Source: Candidatus Gastranaerophilales bacterium (GTDB lineage Bacteria > Cyanobacteriota > Vampirovibrionia > Gastranaerophilales > Gastranaerophilaceae). From it: a stretch of DNA of 64,000 nt. The position numbers and the translations under genes were made by a program. Location: the NCBI GenBank assembly GCA_944325865.1, contig CALVBS010000006.1, positions 62,001 through 126,000 of the forward strand, in the 5' to 3' direction. This document shows, piece by piece, positions 18,476-27,650 of this stretch. The notes under the pieces were generated by a model. That model had not been told where the DNA came from. It was given only the letters and a program-made list of their open reading frames with translations, and did no database searches. How positions within the stretch are numbered: the first letter of the stretch is position 1; each line of letters begins with the position of its first letter.

Positions 18476-18703
18476 TTAATCCTCAAATACAAATAATTTG
18501 TACAAGTCTATTCCGAGAGCATCCGCAATACGCCCGAGTGTATATACAGTCGGTGACTTTTCACCGCGTTCGATAGCTCCTATGGTATCTCTGCTAAGGT
18601 TTGCTTTTTCTGCAAGTTCTTCTTGTTTTAAGCATGCTTTTGTTCTTGCAAGTTTAATATTCATGCCGACTTTATTCGTATATTTGTCCACTTTAGTTCT
18701 CAT
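18476..18703 (-). CDS. XRE-family HTH transcriptional regulator, 75 aa
   Basis: A Cro/CI-type helix-turn-helix fills almost the whole protein: NIKLARTKACLKQEELAEKA (helices 1-2), NLSRDTIGAIERGEKSPTV (recognition helix) and LGRIADALGIDLYKLF. It ends with FVFED and has no ligand domain, as in small repressors controlling their own promoter region. It is divergent from the 63-aa gene at 18803, and the shared 99-bp region contains CTATAG repeats overlapping a strong promoter. A shorter start at 18664 is possible; neither start has a clear ribosome-binding site. Confidence 0.85.
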   Translation of the reverse strand: MRTKVDKYTNKVGMNIKLARTKACLKQEELAEKANLSRDTIGAIERGEKSPTVYTLGRIADALGIDLYKLFVFED

Positions 18704-18724
18704 TATGAAAACTATAGTATATTA

Positions 18725-18753
18725 TTGACAAATATTTTTCTATAGTCTATTAT
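18725..18753 (+). promoter_or_regulatory. Consensus promoter with XRE operator-like repeats
   Basis: TTGACA (18725-18730), 17-bp spacer, TATTAT (18748-18753), reading toward the 63-aa gene. CTATAG occurs at 18712-18717 and 18740-18745, the second inside the spacer, and is a candidate operator half-site. An ATCATCTTTAAGATGAT palindrome (18752-18768) covers the transcription start. Confidence 0.6.
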
Positions 18754-18802
18754 CATCTTTAAGATGATTATAGTTATCATGGTGCCGACAGGAGATAATA
18801 TA

Positions 18803-18994
18803 ATGAAAAATAAGATTTGTGATTTTGGTAATGAATTTTTTGAACTTAAATGCCTGATTGTGACATTACATAATGTGTTGACTTATTGTGCAAATGAGTT
18901 GCCTGAGTGCTACTATATTGATTCTCTTTCTAAGATAATTGTCGAAAAAGCCGATAAACTTTATGATGCTATAGACGCGATTCAGTCCGATTAA
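18803..18994 (+). CDS. Small hypothetical protein, 63 aa
   Basis: Unknown acidic helical protein (MKNKICDFGNEFFELKCLIV at the start, EKADKLYDAIDAIQSD at the end). The frame opens at 18764, but the ATG at 18803 has AGGAG 8 nt upstream and is preferred. It is transcribed divergently from the XRE regulator. Such pairs can be a repressor with its target or an addiction-type module, but I see no toxin family signature here. Confidence 0.65.
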   Translation: MKNKICDFGNEFFELKCLIVTLHNVLTYCANELPECYYIDSLSKIIVEKADKLYDAIDAIQSD

Positions 18995-19157
18995 ATCTAT
19001 GCCTGTGTTAAATTTTGTAAAATCCTTATAAGTCTGTACTTTTGGACTTTTTATTGTGTATAAATTGAGTTTTATGCAGGTTTAATAGCAATTTTTTTTG
19101 TTTCGATGTTTTAATTAAAATATAGGGTTAGTTTTAAAATTTGTAGAAAGGCGAAAA

Positions 19158-20726
19158 ATGTCAGATTCAATACAGGTAAAACCTTTGGCTCCGTTCACTA
19201 CAATTAATTATGTAACCAAGGATGGCGAACATTGTACCGCAACCAAAAATAATGGCGTTGTTACTGTTGTAAGTGATAAAAACGGAGTTAAACAACTTCC
19301 GCTTGATAAATTTATGAAAGAATTTATTGAAGGTTTGCCGAAAAAAGGACTGGAAAATTCTCCTTCGATGGACACGGTTTCTTTCTCCGGTAATGAACAA
19401 GCTGCAGAAACAAAAACTGTCGAGTCAAAACCGGAATCGGAACCGATTCAGAGTGACAACGGAAAAGTTTCAAAAGGTGTAATTGCAACTATTGCAACTG
19501 CAGGTACAGCCTTAATTGGAGCGGGAATTTATCTGTTGACAAAAGGTAAAAATAAAAAAGCGATTCAGGAAGTAACTCAGAATGTTACGGATAAAGTAAG
19601 CTCTCTGACAGATGATATCGCTGAAAAAACAAAAGCAGCAGTTACTGCCGCTGCAGAAAAGGCAAAAGAAGGTACTGTAAAGGTACAGGAGGCTGCTGCG
19701 GAAGTCAAAGAAAAGGCTGCACCGATAGCTATGGATATAAAAGAAAAAACCGTAAAAGCTGCGGAGGAAGTAAAAACAAAAATTCAGGAAACAGCAGCAG
19801 AAGTTAAAGAAAAAGCAGCCCCGAAAGCAGCAGAGGTAAAAGAAAAAGTTTCACAAGCTGCAGAAGATGTAAAAACAAAAGTGCAAGAAGCTTTTGACTC
19901 ATTAAAGCCTGTAAAAGCAGAAGAAACAACAGCAGAAGTTCTTACTCCCGACAAAATCGAAATTCCTGCAAAACCTCCTAAATCAAAAGGTAAGTCTAAA
20001 AAACAAACTCCAAAAACAACTGCTGTTCAAGAAGAAGTAAAGCCTGAAACAGCGAAACCTGCTGCAAAACCGGCAGAAGCACCAAAACAGGATGATGCCG
20101 CAAAGTTAGCGGAATTGCAAAAACAACAGGATGAAATCTTTGAAAAACAGCAAAAAGCACAAAAAGAAGCTATTGAAAAACAAAATCAACAGATTCAGGA
20201 TGATACAAATAACCTAATTGCGGCATCTTTGCTTATGGATGATGCATTTGCCGGCGGCGGTAAAAAAGTAGCCGATGCTGCAAAAGATGTTATTGAAAAT
20301 GCAGCTCAAAAACTTGACGATGGTGTAAATATTGCTGATGACCTGTTTAAAAAAAGTGTTGCCGATGACACCGGTAAATATCCTTTTTTTGAAAAAGTAA
20401 TAAAAAATGAAAAAGATAATGTGAAAGATGTGCCTGGTGTTGAGGATTTATTTTCATCTAAGACAGATGATATATTTGCTAAACATGGTGAAGATATATT
20501 GAATGAGCCTGTGGATTTATTAAATAAAGATGTTGATAGTTTTGGTACTTATAAAAATGATTTTGATGGATTAAGCCATCGGATTGATGATATATTAACT
20601 GAATCTTATGACGGTTTAAAATCGGATTTCTATAGCGGACTGGATGATTTTAACAACCATATTGATGGTCATATAGATGATATCGGCGGCTTAGACGGCG
20701 GTTTTGACGATTTTGGACTTATGTAA
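19158..20726 (+). CDS. Hypothetical membrane-anchored Lys/Ala/Glu-rich helical protein, 522 aa
   Basis: Unknown. N-terminal globular part (residues 1-65), a short motif TVSFSGNE (73-80), a single membrane helix (about 108-127), then a long charged helical region. Residues 180-212 and 213-245 are two near-identical 33-residue units starting AAEVKEKAAP and ending KTKIQET or KTKVQEA, the apolipoprotein/LEA-like 11-mer style. A proline/lysine-rich stretch (about 255-310), a Q/K coiled coil (about 315-350) and an acidic, aspartate/glycine-rich tail complete it. It could be a structural or stress protein or an envelope-spanning rod. The ribosome-binding site is AAAGGCG. A terminator follows. Confidence 0.75.
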   Translation: MSDSIQVKPLAPFTTINYVTKDGEHCTATKNNGVVTVVSDKNGVKQLPLDKFMKEFIEGLPKKGLENSPSMDTVSFSGNEQAAETKTVESKPESEPIQSDNGKVSKGVIATIATAGTALIGAGIYLLTKGKNKKAIQEVTQNVTDKVSSLTDDIAEKTKAAVTAAAEKAKEGTVKVQEAAAEVKEKAAPIAMDIKEKTVKAAEEVKTKIQETAAEVKEKAAPKAAEVKEKVSQAAEDVKTKVQEAFDSLKPVKAEETTAEVLTPDKIEIPAKPPKSKGKSKKQTPKTTAVQEEVKPETAKPAAKPAEAPKQDDAAKLAELQKQQDEIFEKQQKAQKEAIEKQNQQIQDDTNNLIAASLLMDDAFAGGGKKVADAAKDVIENAAQKLDDGVNIADDLFKKSVADDTGKYPFFEKVIKNEKDNVKDVPGVEDLFSSKTDDIFAKHGEDILNEPVDLLNKDVDSFGTYKNDFDGLSHRIDDILTESYDGLKSDFYSGLDDFNNHIDGHIDDIGGLDGGFDDFGLM

Positions 20727-20776
20727 TTATTAAACTTTAAAGAAAGGACAAATGCTGGCATTCTGTCAGTAAAACT

Positions 20777-20808
20777 AAAAGGGATTGAATGAACAATTCA
20801 ATCCTTTT
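20777..20808 (+). terminator. Terminator after the 522-aa gene
   Basis: Stem AAAGGGATTGAAT pairing with ATTCAATCCTTTTT around a short loop, ending in a T-run. Confidence 0.85.
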
Positions 20809-20951
20809 TAAGTAAGGATTTTATATTTAAATTTGTTTCTTTAGAATAAAAAATCCACAAAACTGTTGAATTTATTTATTTTGTTCGTGTTAAAATTTAA
20901 TCAGAGTTAATGAATTTTATGTTTATTATTCTGTAAAAGAAGGAGAAAACT

Positions 20952-23612
20952 ATGACAGAAAAACGTGTATGGTTATTCAGAGAGGGTAACGCTAACATGC
21001 GTAACCTGCTCGGCGGAAAAGGTGCTAACCTTGCCGAAATGACTAACTTAGGTCTTCCGGTTCCTCCGGGATTGACTATTACCACTGAGACATGTATGGA
21101 TTACATCAATCATGGTAACAAAATGCCTGAAGGATTAATGGACGAAGTTAAGGCTGCTTTGAAAGATGTTGAAGCACAAAAAGGCCAGAAATTCGGAGAT
21201 TCCGAAAATCCGTTACTGGTTTCAGTTCGTTCAGGTGCAAGAGTTTCTATGCCTGGTATGATGGAAACAATTTTGAACTTAGGTTTGAACGATGAAACTG
21301 TTGAAGCTATGGTTAAATTAACTAATAACCCTAGATTCTGCTATGATTCTTACAGAAGATTCTTAACAATGTTCGGTTCCGTAGCTTGGGAAATGGACAG
21401 ACAAAAATATTTTGAATCTGAAGTTGAAAAAGTTAAAGAACGTGAAGGCGTTACTTCTGATACCGAAGTTTCGGCAGAAGGCTGGAAATCTTTAATCCCT
21501 ATCTACAAACAAACAATTAAAGAAGTTACCGGTAAAGAATTTCCGCAAGACCCTTATGTACAGCTGCAGGAAGCTATTGAAGCCGTATTCCGTTCATGGA
21601 ATATTCCGCGTGCTGTTGCATATAGAAACATGAACAAAATCGACCACAATTTCGGTACTGCCGTAAACGTTCAGTCTATGGTATTCGGTAATATGGGCGA
21701 TGATTGTGCTACCGGTGTTTCATTTACACGTAACCCTGCTACCGGCGAAAACAAATTCTATGGTGAATATTTGACTAATGCTCAGGGTGAAGACGTTGTT
21801 GCAGGTATCAGAACTCCGAAACCTATCGCTGAACTTGAACATGAAATGCCTGAATTGTACAAACAATATGTTGATATCGCTAAAAAACTTGAACTCGGTT
21901 ACAAAGACGTTCAGGATATGGAATTTACTATTGAAAAAGGTAAATTATACATTCTTCAAACCCGTAACGGTAAAAGAACTGCTGCTGCTGCCGTTAAAAT
22001 TGCCGTTGATATGCATGAAGAGGGTATTATTACAAAAGAAAGAGCTATTCAGCTGGTTGATCCATATACTGTTAACCAGATTTTATTACCTTGTTTTGAT
22101 GCAAAAGCTCTTGAAGAAGCTCACAAGATTTGTCACGGTGTAAATGCATCTCCTGGTGCTGCTGTAGGTAAAATCGTATTCGATACTGAAGAAGCAGCTA
22201 CCCGCGGTGCAGCAGGTGAAAAAGTTATCCTTGTCCGTGTTGAAACTTGTCCGGATGATATTCACGGTATGGCAGTTTCTCAAGGTGTCTTAACACTCAG
22301 AGGAGGTGCTACTTCTCACGCAGCAGTTGTTGCAAAAGGTATGGGTAAACCATGCGTTTCAGGTTGTGAAGACTTGAAAATCGATATGGATAAAGGTATT
22401 TTAATTGGTGCTGACGGTACTGTTTACCACAAAGATGATGTAATTTCTCTTGACGGTGGTAAAGGTCTTGTTATGGAAGGTGCCGTTAAACTTGTTGAAG
22501 CAAGAATTGATGACAACTGGAACAAGTTCTTTACCTGGGTAAACGAAATTAAGCAGTTGAAAGTTGAAGCTAACGCTGATACCCCGAAAGATATCGAAAA
22601 TGCACTGAAATTCGGTGCTGAAGGTGTAGGGCTCTGCCGTACGGAACACATGTTTATGGATCCGGACAGACTCCCTTGGGTACAGAAAATGATTATTGCA
22701 GGTACTCCGGAAGCAAGAAAAGAAGCTCTTGAGCACTTACTTCCTATGCAGTATTCAGATTTCTATGCAATGTTTAAAGCATTGGGCGATAAACCATTGA
22801 CGGTTAGACTTCTTGACCCGCCGCTTCACGAATTTTTGCCTGATAAAGAATCTTTGATTGCAGAAGTTGCAACATTGAAAGCTCAGGGTAAAGATGCTAA
22901 GGAAAAAGAAGAACTTCTTCACGTTGTAGAAAGCCTTTCTGAATCTAACCCTATGATGGGCTTACGTGGATGTCGTCTTGGATTGACTTATCCTGAAATT
23001 AATGAAATGCAGGTTAGAGCAATCTTTGAAGCTTGCTGTGACTTGAAAAAAGAAGGCGTTGCAGTAAAACCTTGGGTAATGGTTCCGTTAATCGGTCACG
23101 TTAACGAACTTAAAACAGCCAGAGAAATTCTTATTCGTGTAGCAAGAGAGGTTATGGTTGAAAAAGGCGTTGAAGTTGATTATAAATTCGGTACCATGAT
23201 AGAAATTCCTCGTGCAGCTTTAACTGCAGATGAAATTGCTGAATATGCAGAATTCTTCTCATTCGGTACAAACGACCTTACTCAGATGACATTCGGCTAC
23301 TCAAGAGACGATGCTGAAGGTAAGTTCCTTAAAAACTATGTGGAACAGAAAATCTTACCGTCCAATCCGTTTGAAACACTTGATACAAAAGGTGTTGGTC
23401 AGTTGATTGAAATGTCAATGGAAAAAGGTAAGAAAGTTAATCCTTCACTTGTCGGCGGTGTTTGTGGCGAACACGGCGGAGATCCTGATTCTGTTAAATT
23501 CGCTCACAAAATCGGTCTGGATTACGTATCATGCTCACCGTTCAGAATTCCGCAGGCAAGACTTGCCGCAGCTCAGGCTGTTGTGGAAAGTCGTGAATTA
23601 GCTAAAGTTTAA
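20952..23612 (+). CDS. ppdK: Pyruvate, phosphate dikinase
   Basis: Interconverts pyruvate + ATP + Pi with PEP + AMP + PPi; in anaerobes it often serves PPi-linked glycolysis. 886 residues, normal length. The N-terminal ATP-grasp-like domain starts RVWLFREGNANMRNLLGGKG. The phosphohistidine domain has TLRGGATSHAAVVAKGMG (catalytic His near residue 454). The C-terminal PEP/pyruvate barrel has GLCRTEHMF, GTNDLTQMTFG and the catalytic Cys in GGVCGEHGGDP (about residue 837). AAGGAG precedes the start, and codon use is of the highly expressed type. Single-gene unit bounded by a terminator. Confidence 0.97.
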   Translation: MTEKRVWLFREGNANMRNLLGGKGANLAEMTNLGLPVPPGLTITTETCMDYINHGNKMPEGLMDEVKAALKDVEAQKGQKFGDSENPLLVSVRSGARVSMPGMMETILNLGLNDETVEAMVKLTNNPRFCYDSYRRFLTMFGSVAWEMDRQKYFESEVEKVKEREGVTSDTEVSAEGWKSLIPIYKQTIKEVTGKEFPQDPYVQLQEAIEAVFRSWNIPRAVAYRNMNKIDHNFGTAVNVQSMVFGNMGDDCATGVSFTRNPATGENKFYGEYLTNAQGEDVVAGIRTPKPIAELEHEMPELYKQYVDIAKKLELGYKDVQDMEFTIEKGKLYILQTRNGKRTAAAAVKIAVDMHEEGIITKERAIQLVDPYTVNQILLPCFDAKALEEAHKICHGVNASPGAAVGKIVFDTEEAATRGAAGEKVILVRVETCPDDIHGMAVSQGVLTLRGGATSHAAVVAKGMGKPCVSGCEDLKIDMDKGILIGADGTVYHKDDVISLDGGKGLVMEGAVKLVEARIDDNWNKFFTWVNEIKQLKVEANADTPKDIENALKFGAEGVGLCRTEHMFMDPDRLPWVQKMIIAGTPEARKEALEHLLPMQYSDFYAMFKALGDKPLTVRLLDPPLHEFLPDKESLIAEVATLKAQGKDAKEKEELLHVVESLSESNPMMGLRGCRLGLTYPEINEMQVRAIFEACCDLKKEGVAVKPWVMVPLIGHVNELKTAREILIRVAREVMVEKGVEVDYKFGTMIEIPRAALTADEIAEYAEFFSFGTNDLTQMTFGYSRDDAEGKFLKNYVEQKILPSNPFETLDTKGVGQLIEMSMEKGKKVNPSLVGGVCGEHGGDPDSVKFAHKIGLDYVSCSPFRIPQARLAAAQAVVESRELAKV

Positions 23613-23636
23613 TTTGCGGTGTAAGTAAATATATTA

Positions 23637-23670
23637 AAGAGGTTCGCTTATATTAAGCGTGCCTCTTTTT
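23637..23670 (+). terminator. Terminator after ppdK
   Basis: AAAGAGG and CGCTTA pair with TAAGCG and CCTCTTTTT as an imperfect stem 25 nt past the stop, with a terminal T-run. Confidence 0.85.
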
Positions 23671-23766
23671 AATTTAAAAAATAATAAAATAAAGCTAATT
23701 ATAATTAGCAATCGTCATTGCATTTACAATACCGGGTTTTATACAAAAAATTCTGGCAGGCAACTT

Positions 23767-24183
23767 TTATACCAGTGATTTAATGCTCACAATTAATAGC
23801 CAGCCGTAAAATGAAAAATTCAGCAGTATAAGTAAAAATAACAAAATCGGGCTGACAAATTTTTTAGATTTAATGCATCTTATAATATAGCTTATGTAAG
23901 AGCCAGAAAGCAACAATATTATAAAAGGCGGAATAAATACCCCAGCACAAAATAAAATATCAGAGATATGGTAAGTTTTTAAAGCTTTTAATACAGCAGC
24001 AGCATTTGGCACCATGCTTATCATGCCAAATAATAAAAATAAAAGACAGAAATTAATAACAGGTAAAATTGTTAAAAGCAGATTTAGTTTAATATAATCC
24101 CACTGGTCTCCTGCTGCAATTTCACTATCTGTATCAAAATAATTTTTAAACTGATATCTAAATTGTTCAATAAAATTTCTCAT
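23767..24183 (-). CDS. Small integral membrane protein, 138 aa
   Basis: Unknown. A polar N-terminus (residues 1-30) precedes three or four hydrophobic helices: about 32-55 (NLLLTILPVINFCLLFLLFG), 75-97, and 112-135 (ILLFLLILLNFSFYGWLL). A basic loop RCIKSKKF lies between the last two. No catalytic motif or transporter signature is visible. It stands alone, convergent with ppdK and divergent from rfbC. Confidence 0.65.
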   Translation of the reverse strand: MRNFIEQFRYQFKNYFDTDSEIAAGDQWDYIKLNLLLTILPVINFCLLFLLFGMISMVPNAAAVLKALKTYHISDILFCAGVFIPPFIILLLSGSYISYIIRCIKSKKFVSPILLFLLILLNFSFYGWLLIVSIKSLV

Positions 24184-24298
24184 AGCCTATTTATAACATA
24201 TTAAAATAAATCTGTAAAGTTGCTTATAGCTGGTAAAATTATAAGTTGTGATTTTATTTATATATGATATATTACAAATTATGAAAAAGCTTTAATTA

Positions 24299-24307
24299 TG
24301 CTATAAT
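24299..24307 (+). promoter_or_regulatory. Extended -10 of the rfbCBDA operon
   Basis: TGCTATAAT, a perfect extended -10, 25 bp before the rfbC start. No good -35 is evident, as expected for extended -10 promoters. Confidence 0.5.
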
Positions 24308-24332
24308 CAAAATCAGCAGGGAAAGTGAAAAT

Positions 24333-24890
24333 ATGCCGTTTGAATTTGAAAGACAAAATATTAAAGATGTAATTCTTATAAAACCGCAGGTTTTTGGTGA
24401 CAACAGAGGTTTTTTTATGGAAACTTACAAAAAATCAGAGTTTGTCGCAAACGGAATTACGGAAGACTTTAATCAGGATAATTATTCGAAATCTTCCGCG
24501 GGCGTTTTGAGAGGATTGCATTATCAGGCAAAACCTTACGGACAGGCAAAGATTGTAAGGTGTGTCAGTGGACGTGTTTACGATGTTGCTGTTGATATAA
24601 GACCTGATTCTCAAACATTCGGTCAGTATGTAAAAGTGGAACTTTCGGAAGAAAACAAAAATATGCTTTATATTCCGGAAGGTTTTGCACATGGATTTGT
24701 CGTACTTTCTGAAGAGGCCGAACTTTGTTATAAAGCCAGCGGAGAATATAATCCACAGGCTGACAGAGGGCTTCTCTGGTGTGATAGAGATATTAATATA
24801 AACTGGGAAATAGATTTTGAACCGATTTTATCAGAAAAAGACAAAGTGCAGCCAAATTTGAAAAGTATAAATAAAGAGGAGTTAATATGA
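24333..24890 (+). CDS. rfbC: dTDP-4-dehydrorhamnose 3,5-epimerase
   Basis: Third step of dTDP-L-rhamnose synthesis. 185-residue cupin-fold protein, normal length. Signatures: KPQVFGDNRGFFMETY, FNQDNYSKSSAGVLRGLHYQ (the catalytic His lies in GLHYQ), the YDVAVDIRPDSQTFG strand and IPEGFAHGFVVLSE. It is the first gene of rfbCBDA; its stop overlaps the rfbB start in ATGA, indicating coupling. Confidence 0.96.
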   Translation: MPFEFERQNIKDVILIKPQVFGDNRGFFMETYKKSEFVANGITEDFNQDNYSKSSAGVLRGLHYQAKPYGQAKIVRCVSGRVYDVAVDIRPDSQTFGQYVKVELSEENKNMLYIPEGFAHGFVVLSEEAELCYKASGEYNPQADRGLLWCDRDININWEIDFEPILSEKDKVQPNLKSINKEELI

Positions 24891-25867
24891 AAATTTTAGT
24901 AACCGGCGGAGCAGGATTTATCGGGAACTGTTTTATAAGACATATGCTGAATAGTCATCCTGATTATAAGATAGTTAACCTTGATGCTTTGACTTATGCA
25001 GGGAATCTAGAAAATCTCTATGATGTGAAAGATAATCCTAATTATGAATTTGTAAACGGTGATATCTGTGACAAACCTCTTGTCAGACAGCTTGCTGCAG
25101 GAGTTGATGTGATAGTGAACTTTGCAGCGGAAAGTCATGTTGACCGTTCTATTACGGGACCTGAAATTTTTATTGAAACAAATATAAAAGGAACTTTAAA
25201 CCTTTTGCAGGCGGCTAAAGAATTTAATATAGAAAGATATTTGCAGGTTTCAACTGATGAAGTTTACGGTTCACTCGGAAAGACCGGTTATTTTACAGAA
25301 GAAACTCCTCTTGCACCTAACAGTCCTTATTCTGCTTCAAAAGCAGGTGCGGATATGCTTGTGAGGGCATATTATGAAACTTATAAGCTTCCTGTTTTAA
25401 CAACGAGATGTTCAAATAATTACGGACCTTACCAGTATCCTGAAAAACTTATTCCTTTCTTTATTTCAAAACTTTTGAAGGGAGAAAAAGTACCTGTTTA
25501 CGGTGACGGAATGAATGTAAGAGACTGGTTATACGTATATGATCACTGTTCTGCTATTGACACTGTTCTGCATAAAGGAAGAGTCGGGGAAGTTTATAAT
25601 ATTGGCGGTCATAATGAAAAGACTAATCTGGAAATTACTCATCTGATTCTGGATGCAATGAACAAGGATGAAAGCTGTATTGAGTTTGTTCAAGACAGGC
25701 TCGGCCATGACAGACGCTATGCAATAAGTAATGAGAAAATTAAATCGGAACTTGGCTGGGAGCCTTCAGTAACATTCGAAGAGGGTATTTTGCTTACTAT
25801 AGACTGGTATTTGAATAATCAGGCATGGATAAAGTCTATAGAGATGAAAAAAGGGAGTCTTATATAA
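24887..25867 (+). CDS. rfbB: dTDP-glucose 4,6-dehydratase
   Basis: Second step of the pathway, an NAD-dependent short-chain dehydrogenase-type enzyme of 326 residues. The Rossmann motif TGGAGFIGNCFIRHM, AAESHVDRSI, STDEVYGSLG and the catalytic YSASKAGADML (YxxxK) are present, as is NNYGPYQYPEKLIP for the sugar nucleotide. GAGGAG lies upstream within rfbC. Stop-to-start contact with rfbD. Confidence 0.96.
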   Translation: MKILVTGGAGFIGNCFIRHMLNSHPDYKIVNLDALTYAGNLENLYDVKDNPNYEFVNGDICDKPLVRQLAAGVDVIVNFAAESHVDRSITGPEIFIETNIKGTLNLLQAAKEFNIERYLQVSTDEVYGSLGKTGYFTEETPLAPNSPYSASKAGADMLVRAYYETYKLPVLTTRCSNNYGPYQYPEKLIPFFISKLLKGEKVPVYGDGMNVRDWLYVYDHCSAIDTVLHKGRVGEVYNIGGHNEKTNLEITHLILDAMNKDESCIEFVQDRLGHDRRYAISNEKIKSELGWEPSVTFEEGILLTIDWYLNNQAWIKSIEMKKGSLI

Positions 25868-26695
25868 ATGCAAAAAGTTCTTGTGACAGGTGCAAACGGC
25901 ATGCTCGGGCAGGATTTATGTCCGATACTTGAAGATAACGGCTATATTGTAACTGAAACTGATATAGATACACTTGATTTGACAAAAGGTAATGACGTTG
26001 AGAATTTTGTAAATGATTTAAAGCCCGATATAGTTATTCATTGTGCGGCATATACGGCAGTGGACAAGGCTGAAGAAGAATCGGACAGGGCTGAATTAAT
26101 AAATGTCAAGGGTACTGAAAATATTGCAAAAATTTCCGGAGAGCTTGATATTCCGATAGTTTATATTTCAACCGACTACGTATTTGACGGAACAAAACCG
26201 ACACCTTATGAGCCTGATGATATAACTAATCCGCAGACCGTTTACGGGAAAACAAAGCTTTTGGGCGAAAATGCTGTGAAAAGTTATTGTAAAAAATATT
26301 ATATAGCAAGGACAAGCTGGCTCTACGGGCATTATGGCAAAAACTTTGTTGAAACAATGATTTCTTTAGCTGAAAAAGGTGATGAAATTAAAGTGGTTGA
26401 TGATCAGATAGGATGCCCTACATGGACAGTTGAACTTTCTAACGGAATTTTAAAACTGTTTTCAAAACCATACGGAATTTATCATGTTTGTGGTTCTGGA
26501 GCAACAAGCTGGTATGGATTTGCTAAGGAAATTTTATCACAGGCAGGTATTGACGGGGTTAAACTTTCTCCATGTACTACTGAAGAATTCCCCCGTCCGG
26601 CAAAACGCCCGAAATACAGTGTTATGGATAATCAGAAAATCTGCAGAAATTGGAAAGCCGCTTTGCATGATTATCTGCAATTAAGGAATTTTTAA
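25868..26695 (+). CDS. rfbD: dTDP-4-dehydrorhamnose reductase
   Basis: Final step: NAD(P)H reduction to dTDP-L-rhamnose. 275 residues. NADPH-binding [32 protein letters not shown] and the catalytic YGKTKLLGE (YxxxK), then [16 protein letters not shown]. It follows rfbB with no gap, and GGGAG lies before the ATG. rfbA follows after 19 bp. Confidence 0.96.
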   Translation: MQKVLVTGANGMLGQDLCPILEDNGYIVTETDIDTLDLTKGNDVENFVNDLKPDIVIHCAAYTAVDKAEEESDRAELINVKGTENIAKISGELDIPIVYISTDYVFDGTKPTPYEPDDITNPQTVYGKTKLLGENAVKSYCKKYYIARTSWLYGHYGKNFVETMISLAEKGDEIKVVDDQIGCPTWTVELSNGILKLFSKPYGIYHVCGSGATSWYGFAKEILSQAGIDGVKLSPCTTEEFPRPAKRPKYSVMDNQKICRNWKAALHDYLQLRNF

Positions 26696-26714
26696 GTTTA
26701 AGAAGGAGGATTTT

Positions 26715-27590
26715 ATGAAAGGAATAGTATTGGCCGGCGGTGCAGGAACAAGATTGTATCCGAGTACTATTTCGGTCTCCAAACAACTAATCCCGATTTA
26801 TGATAAACCTATGATTTATCATCCGATTTCAGTGTTGATGCTTGCGGGAATCCATGAAATTCTTATTATATCCACTCCTCAGGATTTACCAAACTTTGAA
26901 AGACTCCTCGGAGACGGCTCTCAATTCGGGGTGAAATTTTCTTATAAAGAACAGCCGAGTCCTGACGGTCTTGCTCAGGCATTTATTATTGGGGAAGACT
27001 TTATCGGCAGTGATGATGTTGCACTGGTTCTGGGTGATAATATTTTCTATGGCGGCGGTTTTTCAGGAAAATTGAACAAAGTTGTATCTAATATAAAACA
27101 AAACGGCGGAGCTACGGTTTTTGGTTATCCGGTTAAGGATGCATGCCGATTCGGCGTTGTTGAATTTGACGAAGATGGGAGAGTTCTTTCTATAGAAGAA
27201 AAACCGGAAAATCCGAAATCACATTATGCTGTTACTGGACTCTATTTTTACGATAACAGAGTCATTGAATATGCAACACAGCTTAATCCTTCTGCCCGTG
27301 GAGAACTTGAAATTACAGATTTGAATAATATCTATTTGAAAGAAAATAAATTGAATGTTGAAATTTTTGGCAGAGGTTTTGCATGGCTTGATACAGGTAC
27401 ACATAATTCATTATTGCAGGCATCTCAGTTTGTACATACTGTTGAAGAGAATCAGGGAATTAAGATTGCATGTCTTGAAGAAATTGCATACCGTATGGGG
27501 TTTGTATCAAAAGAAAACTTAAAAAAACATATTTCTCAATATAAAAATAATGAATATTATGAATATGTTGCTAAGATTCTTGAAAATTGA
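26715..27590 (+). CDS. rfbA: Glucose-1-phosphate thymidylyltransferase
   Basis: First step: glucose-1-P + dTTP to dTDP-glucose. 291 residues. The N-terminal [20 protein letters not shown] (signature with the catalytic Arg and Lys), [17 protein letters not shown] and [20 protein letters not shown] are all present, pointing to the RmlA short form. Strong AAGGAGG. Although it is the first reaction, it is the last gene of the operon; the four genes make the pathway complete. Confidence 0.97.
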   Translation: MKGIVLAGGAGTRLYPSTISVSKQLIPIYDKPMIYHPISVLMLAGIHEILIISTPQDLPNFERLLGDGSQFGVKFSYKEQPSPDGLAQAFIIGEDFIGSDDVALVLGDNIFYGGGFSGKLNKVVSNIKQNGGATVFGYPVKDACRFGVVEFDEDGRVLSIEEKPENPKSHYAVTGLYFYDNRVIEYATQLNPSARGELEITDLNNIYLKENKLNVEIFGRGFAWLDTGTHNSLLQASQFVHTVEENQGIKIACLEEIAYRMGFVSKENLKKHISQYKNNEYYEYVAKILEN

Positions 27591-27650
27591 ATTGAAAAAT
27601 AATTGAAATTTTGGTAGCATATTTAGTGTGGAAAAAGGGGATTGTGTTAT

